This document shows, one piece after another, positions 1 through 7,610 of a stretch of DNA of 15,174 nucleotides. Below the pieces are notes generated by a model that did no database searches, was not told the origin of the DNA, and saw nothing but the letters and a program-made list of their open reading frames with translations. This DNA is from JAPLYB01 sp964500015 (GTDB lineage: Archaea; Nanobdellota; Nanobdellia; Pacearchaeales; UBA284): assembly GCA_964500015.1 (NCBI GenBank), contig CAZCMN010000021.1:1-15174 (forward strand), given 5' to 3'. The number at the start of each line of letters is the position of its first letter. Within the stretch, counting starts at the first letter, position 1. The position numbers and the translations under genes are program-made.

Positions 1-77
1 TACTTTGATTTTTCTAGATTATTTTAGGGGGTGACATATGTCTATGGATTGCACATCATACAATCTATTAATAAAAC

Positions 78-86
78 TTATATACT
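78..86 (+). promoter_or_regulatory. TATA box of the Cas4-like nuclease gene
   Basis: The sequence TTATATAC is centred about 24-25 bases before the ATG at 106. That is the archaeal spacing for a transcript starting at or next to the start codon, so the message would be leaderless. It supports ATG 106 over the in-frame GTG at 31. Confidence 0.55.
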
Positions 87-105
87 CTGCTCATTTTCTC
101 TTAAC

Positions 106-744
106 ATGATAACAGAATTAATTGATGAATTTTATAAGAATAAACAAAGTAATAGGGGAAAAGTAGCTTTTTATGCAACAGATTCAGGCAAATGTCCCAG
201 AGCAATTTACTTTGCTATGAAAAATTATCCTAAAAAAGAATCAGATGCTAGGACAATGAGGATATTTGAGCATGGAGACCATACTCATATGAGGATTATG
301 GCAGTTTTATTTTCTTTAGGTTTAGTAACTGCAGTTGAAGTAGGTATTCCTGAAAATGAATTAATTCATGGAAGAGCTGATGCCATAATTAGCTTCAAAG
401 GCGAACCCTATGTAGTTGAAATAAAAAGTGTTAATTCAATTAAATTCAAAAAAGGCGAACCAGACAAAGATCATGTAAAACAACTTCAGATATATCTCTA
501 TTTCTTTAAAATAAAAAAAGGCATTCTAATATATGAAAATAAAGATAATCAAGATTTAAAAGAATTTTTAATAGAATCTAATGAAGAAGTTGTTAAAAAT
601 TCAATTTCTTTTTTTAATATTTTAAAAGAGAATGTTGAAAAGAGCATAATTCCAGGAATTCCTAAAGATATTGAAGACTGGAGATGTGACTATTGTCCGT
701 ATCTTCAAGAGTGCGAGAAAGTTCAAGAAAAAGAAATTAAATAA
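106..744 (+). CDS. Cas4/RecB-like PD-(D/E)XK nuclease with Fe-S cysteines
   Basis: A 212-residue protein with the full signature of Cas4/AddB-type Fe-S nucleases. Cys30 lies in the N-terminal SGKCPR motif, and the other three cysteines form a C-terminal C-x2-C-x5-C (194, 197, 203), which would hold a 4Fe-4S cluster. The nuclease core shows Asp92 (HGRAD), Glu105-x-Lys107 (VEIK) and the downstream QxxxY motif (Gln126, Tyr130), with a His/Asp-rich segment at 58-61. Family members cut or resect single-stranded DNA ends; in Cas4 they process CRISPR prespacers. No cas gene or repeat array is present here, so a general DNA-repair role is as likely as a CRISPR one. The in-frame GTG at 31 would give 237 residues, but its extra 25 residues have no family counterpart and the TATA box lies inside that extension. 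It converges with the next gene, 44 bases away. Confidence 0.82.
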   Translation: MITELIDEFYKNKQSNRGKVAFYATDSGKCPRAIYFAMKNYPKKESDARTMRIFEHGDHTHMRIMAVLFSLGLVTAVEVGIPENELIHGRADAIISFKGEPYVVEIKSVNSIKFKKGEPDKDHVKQLQIYLYFFKIKKGILIYENKDNQDLKEFLIESNEEVVKNSISFFNILKENVEKSIIPGIPKDIEDWRCDYCPYLQECEKVQEKEIK

Positions 745-788
745 TTCTATAAAAATAATTTTAATAAATGCCTTTAAAGAAATAGGGC

Positions 789-1310
789 TTATTTGAGTTT
801 ATCTCTTATATTGTTATCCATTGCTTTTACAATTTTAGTATATTCGTGAGGATTCTCAGCCCCGCTAACTAAAAGATCAACACTGCCCGCATAATCTGTA
901 GAACCCCGTCTTGAGGGTAGCAGGTAATACACCTCTTCTCTTGATTTTGTGAAATTGTGTTCAGATGTTGTTGGTTTTACTGGGCTAAATGGAAGGCCTT
1001 CTAAATCCTTATACAATTGAGAGCCTAAAGAGGGATTAGTAAGATAATTTGCCCATATAGTTAAAGTTGATTCTGCAGGAGTATAAACTGATTTTCCACT
1101 GTTCTCAAATCTTCTTTCGGTTTCTGAAGAAAGTCTAAAAACATAAATACCCCCCACTTTTTCTAATTTATAAAGTGAAGAAAGAAAATCTAATTGTTCT
1201 TTTGTTAATCCAAGATGTAAGATTAACTGTTGTAATGCAACTCCTCTTGCTTCGGATTCAGGCATATGCCCGTGAATAATATCTCCTAAAACATCATCTG
1301 CTGTACCCAT
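789..1310 (-). CDS. Hypothetical protein, 173 aa
   Basis: I do not recognise this protein. It is soluble-looking: no signal peptide, no membrane segment, no cysteines. The N-terminal third is predicted helical (LQQLILHLGLTKEQLDFLSSL), followed by a mixed region with YVFRLSSETERRF and a charged C-terminus ending in NNIRDKLK. The start is well supported by a TATA box 25 bases upstream (1331-1340), implying a leaderless message. It diverges from pyrG across a 158-base promoter region and converges on the Fe-S nuclease gene. Nothing in it or next to it gives a function. It could be a lineage-restricted protein. Confidence 0.6.
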   Translation of the reverse strand: MGTADDVLGDIIHGHMPESEARGVALQQLILHLGLTKEQLDFLSSLYKLEKVGGIYVFRLSSETERRFENSGKSVYTPAESTLTIWANYLTNPSLGSQLYKDLEGLPFSPVKPTTSEHNFTKSREEVYYLLPSRRGSTDYAGSVDLLVSGAENPHEYTKIVKAMDNNIRDKLK

Positions 1311-1330
1311 ATAATTCTAATGACTCAGTT

Positions 1331-1340
1331 TTTTTAAATC
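1331..1340 (-). promoter_or_regulatory. TATA box of the 173-aa hypothetical gene
   Basis: Read on the minus strand this is GATTTAAAAA, centred about 25 bases before the ATG at 1310. The spacing indicates a leaderless transcript. Confidence 0.5.
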
Positions 1341-1428
1341 TTTACTTTTTCAAATATGACAAAGTCAGAATCTAGCCTTCTTTTTCTTCTTTTTACTAGT
1401 CTGAAAGTGTAAAAATATCTCAATAAAG

Positions 1429-1437
1429 TATTTAAAT
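1429..1437 (+). promoter_or_regulatory. TATA box of pyrG
   Basis: TATTTAAAT is centred at 1433. A start 25-27 bases downstream would fall at about 1458-1460, between the two ATGs of the duplicated start region. The pyrG message therefore has either no leader or one of about ten bases, depending on which ATG is counted. Confidence 0.5.
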
Positions 1438-1451
1438 TTGAAACATCCCGT

Positions 1452-1477
1452 AAAAATGGTTAAGAAAAATGGTTAAG
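1452..1477 (+). repeat. Perfect 13-bp tandem duplication over the pyrG start
   Basis: AAAAATGGTTAAG occurs twice back to back (1452-1464 and 1465-1477). Each copy supplies an ATG. The first (1456) reads only six codons before a TAA at 1474-1476. The second (1469) opens pyrG. The unit is 13 bases, so the two ATGs are in different frames. Confidence 0.9.
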
Positions 1478-3163
1478 TATATTTTTGTTATAGGGGGAGT
1501 TATTTCTGGTGTTGGAAAAGGGGTTGCAGCAGCTTCTATAGGGAAAATCCTCCAGCAATACGGCTTTGATGTGACTGCAATAAAAATAGACCCTTATATC
1601 AACTGCGATGCAGGAACTTTAAGACCAACTGAACATGGCGAAGTCTGGGTAACAGAAGATGGCGGAGAAACAGACCAAGACTTAGGAAATTATGAACGTT
1701 TTTTAAATATAAATATACCTAAGAAAAATAACATAACTACTGGCCAGATTTACCAAAAACTTATTGAAAAAGAAAGAAACGGCACTTTTCTAGGACAGAC
1801 AGTTCAATTTATCCCTCATGTCATAGAAGAGATAAAATCAAGAATTATTGATTCTGCAAAAGATCATGAAATTGCTTTAGTAGAAATTGGCGGAACAGTT
1901 GGAGATTACGAGAATATACCTTTTCTTTTAGCAGCAAAACAACTTGAAAGAGATTTAGGAAGAGGAAATGTTTCATATATCTTAGTTTCATATCTTCCAG
2001 TTCCAATGAATATCAAAGAAGCAAAAACAAAACCTACTCAACATTCAATAAGGATGTTATATGAACACGGAATTTTTCCAGATTTTATTTTATGTAGGGC
2101 AATTGAACCCCTAGATGATGTAAGAAAAAATAAAATTGCTTCTTATATTAATTTAGATAAAGAACAGATAATCTCTGCACCAGACATTTTATCACTTTAT
2201 CAAATCCCAATAAATTTTGAAAAAGAAGAGCTAGGAAAAAAAATTCTTAAGAAATTAAATTTAGAAACAAAAAAAATTCCTGATTGGACAAAATGGCAGG
2301 AATTATTAAAAAATCTAACTTCTCCTAAAAATAATGTTAATATTGCAATTGTCGGAAAATATCTTGATATTGGGAATTACAAACTAGAAGATTCTTATAT
2401 CTCTATAAAAGAGAGTTTACAGCATGCTGGGGCTCATCTAGGAACAAAAGCAAATATCTTTTGGATAGATTCTAAAGACTTTGAAAATGAACCTGAAAAA
2501 GTTTCTATGTTAAAAGATTTTGATGGTGTTATTATTCCAGGAGGATTTGGTTCAAGCGGAGTTGAAGGAAAGATAAACACAATCAAATTTTGCAGAGAAA
2601 ATAAAATTCCTTATTTAGGTTTATGTTATGGCTTGCATCTAGCAGTAATTGAATTTGCAAGAAATATATGCAATCTAAAAAATGCGGATACAACAGAAAT
2701 AAACAGTACAGATTGTGCAGTTATAGACCTCCTCCCCTGGCAAAAAACTATTTTAGAAAAAAATCAATATGGTGCAACAATGAGATTAGGGTCTTATGCT
2801 GCAAAATTAGATGAAAATTCATTGATTTACGGGCTTTATGAGAAATTTAAGCAAAATAAAGAAACAATAAATCCAGTTATTGGAAAAACTCCTCTTCCTC
2901 ATGTTTTTGAGAGGCACAGACATAGATACGAGGTTAATCCGGCATTTCATGAGATATTACAAGAAAACGGGTTAATCTTCTCAGGATATCATCTTTTAGA
3001 AGAAGGAGCAAAATTAATTGAATTTATTGAATTGCCTAGAGAAAAACATCCTTTTTTTGTAGCTACCCAAGCGCATCCTGAATTTAAGAGTAGTTTTGAA
3101 AATCCTTCCCCTTTATTTGCTGGTTTTTTACTAGCATCTTTAAATAGAAAAGAATCTAAATAA
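1469..3163 (+). CDS. pyrG: CTP synthase
   Basis: Makes CTP from UTP, ATP and glutamine, the last step of pyrimidine nucleotide synthesis, in the cytoplasm. The N-terminal synthetase domain has the P-loop GGVISGVGKG with Lys17, the DGGETDQDLGNYERF segment, EIGGTVGD and the KTKPTQHS UTP-binding signature. The C-terminal class I glutamine amidotransferase domain has the oxyanion strip GGFGSSG, nucleophile Cys386 in GLCYGLH, and His536/Glu538 in HPEF, so the triad is complete. At 564 residues it is slightly longer than the usual 535-550. Some positions are divergent: VSYLPVPMNIKEA replaces the usual HxTxVPY segment before KTKPTQHS, and GDYEN replaces GDIES. It probably heads a two-gene operon with the HEPN-like gene 4 bases downstream. 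The start at 1469 fits the family N-terminus (VKYIFVIGG). Confidence 0.97.
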   Translation: MVKYIFVIGGVISGVGKGVAAASIGKILQQYGFDVTAIKIDPYINCDAGTLRPTEHGEVWVTEDGGETDQDLGNYERFLNINIPKKNNITTGQIYQKLIEKERNGTFLGQTVQFIPHVIEEIKSRIIDSAKDHEIALVEIGGTVGDYENIPFLLAAKQLERDLGRGNVSYILVSYLPVPMNIKEAKTKPTQHSIRMLYEHGIFPDFILCRAIEPLDDVRKNKIASYINLDKEQIISAPDILSLYQIPINFEKEELGKKILKKLNLETKKIPDWTKWQELLKNLTSPKNNVNIAIVGKYLDIGNYKLEDSYISIKESLQHAGAHLGTKANIFWIDSKDFENEPEKVSMLKDFDGVIIPGGFGSSGVEGKINTIKFCRENKIPYLGLCYGLHLAVIEFARNICNLKNADTTEINSTDCAVIDLLPWQKTILEKNQYGATMRLGSYAAKLDENSLIYGLYEKFKQNKETINPVIGKTPLPHVFERHRHRYEVNPAFHEILQENGLIFSGYHLLEEGAKLIEFIELPREKHPFFVATQAHPEFKSSFENPSPLFAGFLLASLNRKESK

Positions 3164-3167
3164 TAAG

Positions 3168-3914
3168 ATGAATAATCTAAAAAAAGAGCTGGAAGATTTA
3201 GAAAAAACATTAAGTCTTGTCTTAAAGAGGAAAATGTTTCCTAAAGACAGTAAATATGAAACTTTCAATTATGAAGAAAAACAAAAAAGCTATATGAAAA
3301 AAGAGATTGAATTGAAAATCAAGCAGATTTCTAATACCCTCGAAAAACCCGAGACTAAGAATATTCTATTTTTAAAGAAATTAGATGAATTTCAAAAAGA
3401 TTTTGAAGAAATAAAGAAAGAGATTAATAAATTCTCTCCAGAATCTCTAGAAAAATCAACAGATTTAATTAAAAAAACTCTTGAAAAGATTCCAAAACAA
3501 GAACAAATAGAAAAAAAAGAATTTTCTCTACCAGTACTTCCAAAAGAAATAAAACAAGAGACCCAGGCAAATTTTGAAGAGCTTTTAATTTGTTTTGAGA
3601 ATAATTGTTTTAGAAGTTCTTTGATTTTATGCGGCAAGATTCTTGAAATTGCATTACATAGAAAATATTTTGAAGTAACTGGCAAAGATTTGCTTGAGAA
3701 AAGCCCAGACATAGGCTTAGGAAATGTCTTAGCTAAAATGCGCGAGGCTAATATAGAATTTGATCCGGGGTTAGCACAACAAATACATCTCATCAATCAA
3801 TTGAGGGTTTTCTCTGTTCATAAAAAATCCCAAACATTCCAGCCTTCAAAAGAACAGACAAAAGCAACAATTCTCTATACTTTAGATATTCTAAACAAGC
3901 TTTTCTCCAAGTAG
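3168..3914 (+). CDS. Coiled-coil protein with C-terminal HEPN/DUF4145-like domain
   Basis: A 248-residue protein in two parts. Residues 1-120 are charged, Lys/Glu-rich and probably coiled coil. Residues 130-248 resemble the helical DUF4145/HEPN fold, with FRSSLILCGKILEIALHRKYF as the first long helix and Arg213-x4-His218 (RVFSVH) in the last third, the spacing of the HEPN ribonuclease motif. The residue after Arg is Val, not the polar residue usual in active HEPN RNases, so activity is uncertain. No nucleotidyltransferase (MNT) partner is adjacent. It starts 4 bases after the pyrG stop, so co-transcription is likely. Its stop codon lies inside the 9-bp direct repeat flanking the transposon. 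The same TCCAAGTAG sits beyond the transposon's right end, followed by a T-run that may be the original 3' end of this gene. Confidence 0.65.
   Translation: MNNLKKELEDLEKTLSLVLKRKMFPKDSKYETFNYEEKQKSYMKKEIELKIKQISNTLEKPETKNILFLKKLDEFQKDFEEIKKEINKFSPESLEKSTDLIKKTLEKIPKQEQIEKKEFSLPVLPKEIKQETQANFEELLICFENNCFRSSLILCGKILEIALHRKYFEVTGKDLLEKSPDIGLGNVLAKMREANIEFDPGLAQQIHLINQLRVFSVHKKSQTFQPSKEQTKATILYTLDILNKLFSK
3906..3914. repeat. Left target-site duplication (TCCAAGTAG)
   Basis: A perfect 9-bp copy of the sequence at 8836-8844. Each copy is separated by five bases from the matching core of the inverted repeat on its side. It encodes the last two residues and stop codon of the HEPN-like gene, so insertion left that gene intact. 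An 8-bp duplication plus one chance match is equally possible. Confidence 0.75.
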
Positions 3915-3938
3915 TGCGCTGTTAACTTAAAGGGACTT
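3915..3938 (+). repeat. Left terminal inverted repeat
   Basis: The core from 3920 reads TGTTAACTTAAAGGGACTT. It matches the reverse complement of 8812-8830 at 17 of 19 positions. Of the five outer bases only the first matches. Confidence 0.7.
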
Positions 3939-3945
3939 TTTATTG

Positions 3946-3979
3946 AAAAATTTAGTTAAACAAAACTTCAAAGGTTTTG
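3946..3979 (-). terminator. Possible terminator of the protease gene
   Basis: Ten bases after the protease stop there is a 6-bp stem (CAAAAC/GTTTTG, 3961-3979, loop of 7). On the minus strand it is followed by a T-rich run including TTTTT at 3946-3950. The stem is short and AT-rich. Confidence 0.35.
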
Positions 3980-3989
3980 CAAAGTTAAT

Positions 3990-6900
3990 TTAGAAAAGAT
4001 TTTTTATAAAATTCAAAATCTTTGTAAAAACTTGATTATATGTCTCTCCAAATTGTTTTATTGCAGATGCAGTTATAGAAATTGGTTGAATGGGTATTTG
4101 TGTTTTCATGCAACAAATTGTTTGGATTTGTGGTTGACTTAAATCTTCCGAAGATGATTGAGTTACAGTATCAAAAATTCCACTTCCTGTGACACTTTCA
4201 CTTGTCGCATCAACTGTATCTTGAACATCTTGACAGCTATAATCTGCGATAGCATATCCCGAGGGACAAGATACTGCATTTATACAAACCCCCCCATATT
4301 GCCCACATTGTGTTGAGTTTGCGGTTGGCTGAGAAACACAAGTTCCATTTATGCATTTTTGATTATAAGGACACATGGGAATTGCATCATTTAGAACACA
4401 TCTATTGTTTAAACATAAATAGGAGCGTATGCTATTTCCAACACAATAGGGATAATATTTTCCTGAATAATCTACACAAGTTCTTCCTGCCATGTAACAA
4501 GAGGGTAATTGTATTGGTCCTTGTACTGCCGCCTGTTGTTGTGGGCAAACAGGAGATTGTGGCCAGTGCCCTGGAGCATAACTCTGACTATAAGGACAAG
4601 AATCAATAACATCTGCTCTGTTTGAGTCCCAATTATTTATACATGAAGCATTTTGGTTTCCGTATTCACAGAAATATGGATATTCGCTTCTTCCCCAATA
4701 ATTGCCTTGATAATTGTAACTCAGCTCAGTTATGAATGGCTCATTGGTATACCAGCTATTAGACGCCTGCCATTCACTACTATCCCTTATTTCATTATGT
4801 TGGATAAAAATAGGCTGGGACGGCTGAACATATAAATGCAAACCAATACGATTATTAACAATATAATTCTCGCTTATATTTGTTAAATCACTAAATCCCG
4901 TATCAACTCCGCGGGCAAGTGAATCAGTTATATTATTCCGCGTAATAAGAGTCTGATAACTACCCATAACAAATATACCAAAATTATTGGATTTGATTAA
5001 ATTATAACTTATCTCATTTCCAGTATGGGGAGAAACCTGGTCTGTTGCAGCTAGCACTCCAAAACCATTGCCTATCAAAAGATTTTTTCGTATAATGTTA
5101 TGATTAGATGCTAAATTAATGTACCCGCACTGGCCGAGTTGTATTCCGCTGCATGCATACTTACTTCCGATAATAGTATTGTTTTCGATGATAGCCCCAT
5201 CTGTGCCAACAATTATTATCCCCCCAGTGTTACCAATTAACGAATTGTTGGATATTGTAGCATTTGTACAATTGACGCAGTAAATCATGCCTGCCGCATG
5301 ATTAAGATTTTGAATTTTAATTCCTGGTTTGTCCACATAGTAATAAATTGGTAAGCCGTCAACTGTATTAGAGACATCAATATTTTGCTCGTATGCTGTT
5401 TTTTGGCCACCCGACACAAAAATCAGGGGACCAATCGCAAAATCATTGGGGTTCACAATTTTATTATTTTGCAACACGCATCCTTTTGATCTCATACCAA
5501 TTTCTATTCCTTCCTGAAAATTTTCTATTAAGTTGTTTGATAATGTACAATTTTGTGCAGCCCAGAGGTATATGCCTATTTCTCCAGTCGACAAGTTGCA
5601 ATTCGAGATATTTACGCCAAAAACTGGTGGTGCAAAAACTTTTGGGACTAAAAAAATACCTTCATATATTGAATACCCACTAATTTGATGCCCATCACAG
5701 TCAAATGAACTGTAATTAGCACTAATTCTTATACATCCATGATGCACCCCTAAGAGATCCTTAGTAAGTTTAATTTTAGAATTTGAAATTGTTGCAAAAG
5801 CGCTACATTCAAAACAACTCGAACAATTAAACTCCCTATTATTTACAACAAGTATCAAAGAGTTATCCGAACTCGTTATATCATTATTATCTTGAACAGT
5901 TACTCTTAAAGTATATAATCCATCTTCAGTTTGGTTAGTATTCCATGTATACAAGATTTTGTTTGGTGGGATTGTCTCTGATTCTATAAGTAAAGTCCAA
6001 TTTGTAGGATTAATTCCTTGTCCATATTCTAGTCTGTATTTACTAAAATTTTCTGCATAAATGTAACCAAGAATCTCTATTGTTCCGTTTATAATCCCGC
6101 TTGTATCAAGTCTTGCGATTGGTGGTTTTGAAGATTGAACAGATGTAAGAGCATCAATCCTGCCATAACCTTGAGTCAAGATGTCTTCATTAATATCTAT
6201 AACATTATTCCTAGTAGTCTGTTTAATTTCTTGAGGAGTCCATGAAGGATATTTTTGTTTTATTAAAGCAACCAAACCAGCAACATGCGGTGTTGCCATG
6301 CTTGTTCCAGATAAAGAAACATAAGTCCCTTGGTGTCCATAGCAATCAGAACCGATTTTTCCTTGAGATGCTTTTGCAGCACAAATGCTCACGCCTGGGG
6401 CAGTAATATCGGGTTTAACTCTGAAGTCATTTGTAGACCCTCTTGAACTAAAATAAGCAATCTGATCTTGCTTGTCTGAGGCTCCAACAGTTATTACTTT
6501 TTCTGCACAACCCGGTGCACTTATTGTATTATATCCAGAACCCTCATTTCCTGCTGCCACAATAACTGTGACTCCTGCATCAACTGCATTATCTGTTGCT
6601 TGAGATAAAGCGGAATCATAACAATCATTAATTACTGAAGCACCAAGACTCATGCTTATAATAGAAACATTATCTTTAACCGCTTTTTCTATTCCAAGAA
6701 TGATGTCATCATCCCAACCAGAACCACTACTATCTAGGACTTTTATTGCCTCAATTTTTGCATCAGGAGCCACTCCTTTAAATATTCCATTTGAAGCTTC
6801 GCCGGTTCCCGTCGCAATGCTCGCACAGTGCGTTCCATGTCCCGAATCATCCATTGCGGAACCTTGGCCATGCATCTCTGCTTGGCCGTTTGAGCAACAA

Positions 6901-7583
6901 TCTGGATAACAATAACAATGTTCTTGGACAACTTTTCCACCATCTAAATCTGGATGAGTTGAATCAATACCTGTATCAATTATTGCAATTGTGACTCCTT
7001 GACCAGTAATATTCCTGTCTTGAAAATCCTTTAATTTCCAAACTTGGTCTGCCTTAATCAAGGGAACTGATTCATCTAGCATAACTTTAACTTCATAATT
7101 TTTGTAACATGCTTGAACAAGTCCTTGTTGCACAAGTTTGTCACATTCTTCTTCAGTTATGTACAAAACTAAACCATTATAAATTTCATAAAAATCTGCT
7201 CCAATTTTGTCTGAAGAAAATCTTTGTTTTACAGAATCATGCTCTTTAATTAGATTATTTTGATAAGTTGTGAGTTCATCTGGTTTAGATAACAAACCCC
7301 ATAAATTGAGTAAATTTTTTGGTTTCACTTCAATGTTTAAATCTTTTTGATATAATAAAACCGGTTTGTCTGAAAAAGAAACAATAAATCCATTATAGCT
7401 CGGTTCTTCTAGAAAATTAGTGGTATAACTGGAAATTCCATTGAGAGTATCAGACATTTGTGGCGAGTTTATTCCTAAAGAATCGGATTTACCTGTTTGA
7501 GGTTCATAAACTGCATTTACAGACAGGATAGTAAAAAGGGTTAAAACCAATAAAATACTTACTAATAAACCGCCTTTTTTCAT
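3990..7583 (-). CDS. Secreted subtilisin-like (S8) protease with beta-helix and Cys-rich domains
   Basis: A large exported serine protease, 1197 residues. A signal peptide covers residues 1-24 (MKKGG, hydrophobic core, SVNA). Residues 60-185 are a propeptide of I9-like character. The S8 domain (190-485) has the full triad Asp203 (IIDTGID), His249 (GHGTH) and Ser428 (GTSMATPH), plus oxyanion Asn346 (AAGNEG). A Cys-rich loop (223-230) sits between Asp and His. Then come an Ig-like module (490-585), a right-handed beta-helix of NosD-like repeats (590-960, many N-x-I and GNYWG-type turns), a Cys-rich segment (about 1025-1120), and a 28-residue tail (1170-1197) resembling that of the Cys-rich protein at the right end of the window. 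It probably digests proteins outside the cell. It lies inside the transposon, 24 bases after the transposase stop, as its apparent passenger. NosD-like refers only to the fold; no copper enzyme genes are present. Confidence 0.9.
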   Translation of the reverse strand: MKKGGLLVSILLVLTLFTILSVNAVYEPQTGKSDSLGINSPQMSDTLNGISSYTTNFLEEPSYNGFIVSFSDKPVLLYQKDLNIEVKPKNLLNLWGLLSKPDELTTYQNNLIKEHDSVKQRFSSDKIGADFYEIYNGLVLYITEEECDKLVQQGLVQACYKNYEVKVMLDESVPLIKADQVWKLKDFQDRNITGQGVTIAIIDTGIDSTHPDLDGGKVVQEHCYCYPDCCSNGQAEMHGQGSAMDDSGHGTHCASIATGTGEASNGIFKGVAPDAKIEAIKVLDSSGSGWDDDIILGIEKAVKDNVSIISMSLGASVINDCYDSALSQATDNAVDAGVTVIVAAGNEGSGYNTISAPGCAEKVITVGASDKQDQIAYFSSRGSTNDFRVKPDITAPGVSICAAKASQGKIGSDCYGHQGTYVSLSGTSMATPHVAGLVALIKQKYPSWTPQEIKQTTRNNVIDINEDILTQGYGRIDALTSVQSSKPPIARLDTSGIINGTIEILGYIYAENFSKYRLEYGQGINPTNWTLLIESETIPPNKILYTWNTNQTEDGLYTLRVTVQDNNDITSSDNSLILVVNNREFNCSSCFECSAFATISNSKIKLTKDLLGVHHGCIRISANYSSFDCDGHQISGYSIYEGIFLVPKVFAPPVFGVNISNCNLSTGEIGIYLWAAQNCTLSNNLIENFQEGIEIGMRSKGCVLQNNKIVNPNDFAIGPLIFVSGGQKTAYEQNIDVSNTVDGLPIYYYVDKPGIKIQNLNHAAGMIYCVNCTNATISNNSLIGNTGGIIIVGTDGAIIENNTIIGSKYACSGIQLGQCGYINLASNHNIIRKNLLIGNGFGVLAATDQVSPHTGNEISYNLIKSNNFGIFVMGSYQTLITRNNITDSLARGVDTGFSDLTNISENYIVNNRIGLHLYVQPSQPIFIQHNEIRDSSEWQASNSWYTNEPFITELSYNYQGNYWGRSEYPYFCEYGNQNASCINNWDSNRADVIDSCPYSQSYAPGHWPQSPVCPQQQAAVQGPIQLPSCYMAGRTCVDYSGKYYPYCVGNSIRSYLCLNNRCVLNDAIPMCPYNQKCINGTCVSQPTANSTQCGQYGGVCINAVSCPSGYAIADYSCQDVQDTVDATSESVTGSGIFDTVTQSSSEDLSQPQIQTICCMKTQIPIQPISITASAIKQFGETYNQVFTKILNFIKNLF

Positions 7584-7603
7584 AATTTTATATAATAAAA
7601 CAA

Positions 7604-7610
7604 CTATTTA
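7604..7610 (-). promoter_or_regulatory. Possible TATA box of the protease gene
   Basis: On the minus strand TTAAATAG overlaps the transposase stop codon and is centred about 25 bases before the protease ATG at 7583, allowing a leaderless protease transcript. A second TATA-like stretch (7586-7596) is too close to the ATG to serve it. Readthrough from the transposase is also possible. Confidence 0.4.

Noticed and set aside
1..34. C-terminal end of an upstream gene
   Set aside because: Two frames run from the edge to stops at 27 and 34; nothing recognisable in 8-11 residues, so no gene was assigned.
106..744. Part of a CRISPR-Cas system
   Set aside because: No repeat array, cas1 or cas2 in the window; the family also contains general repair nucleases.
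4600..5800. NosD-type copper maturation protein
   Set aside because: The beta-helix repeats are only a domain within a protease; no nitrous oxide reductase genes are nearby.
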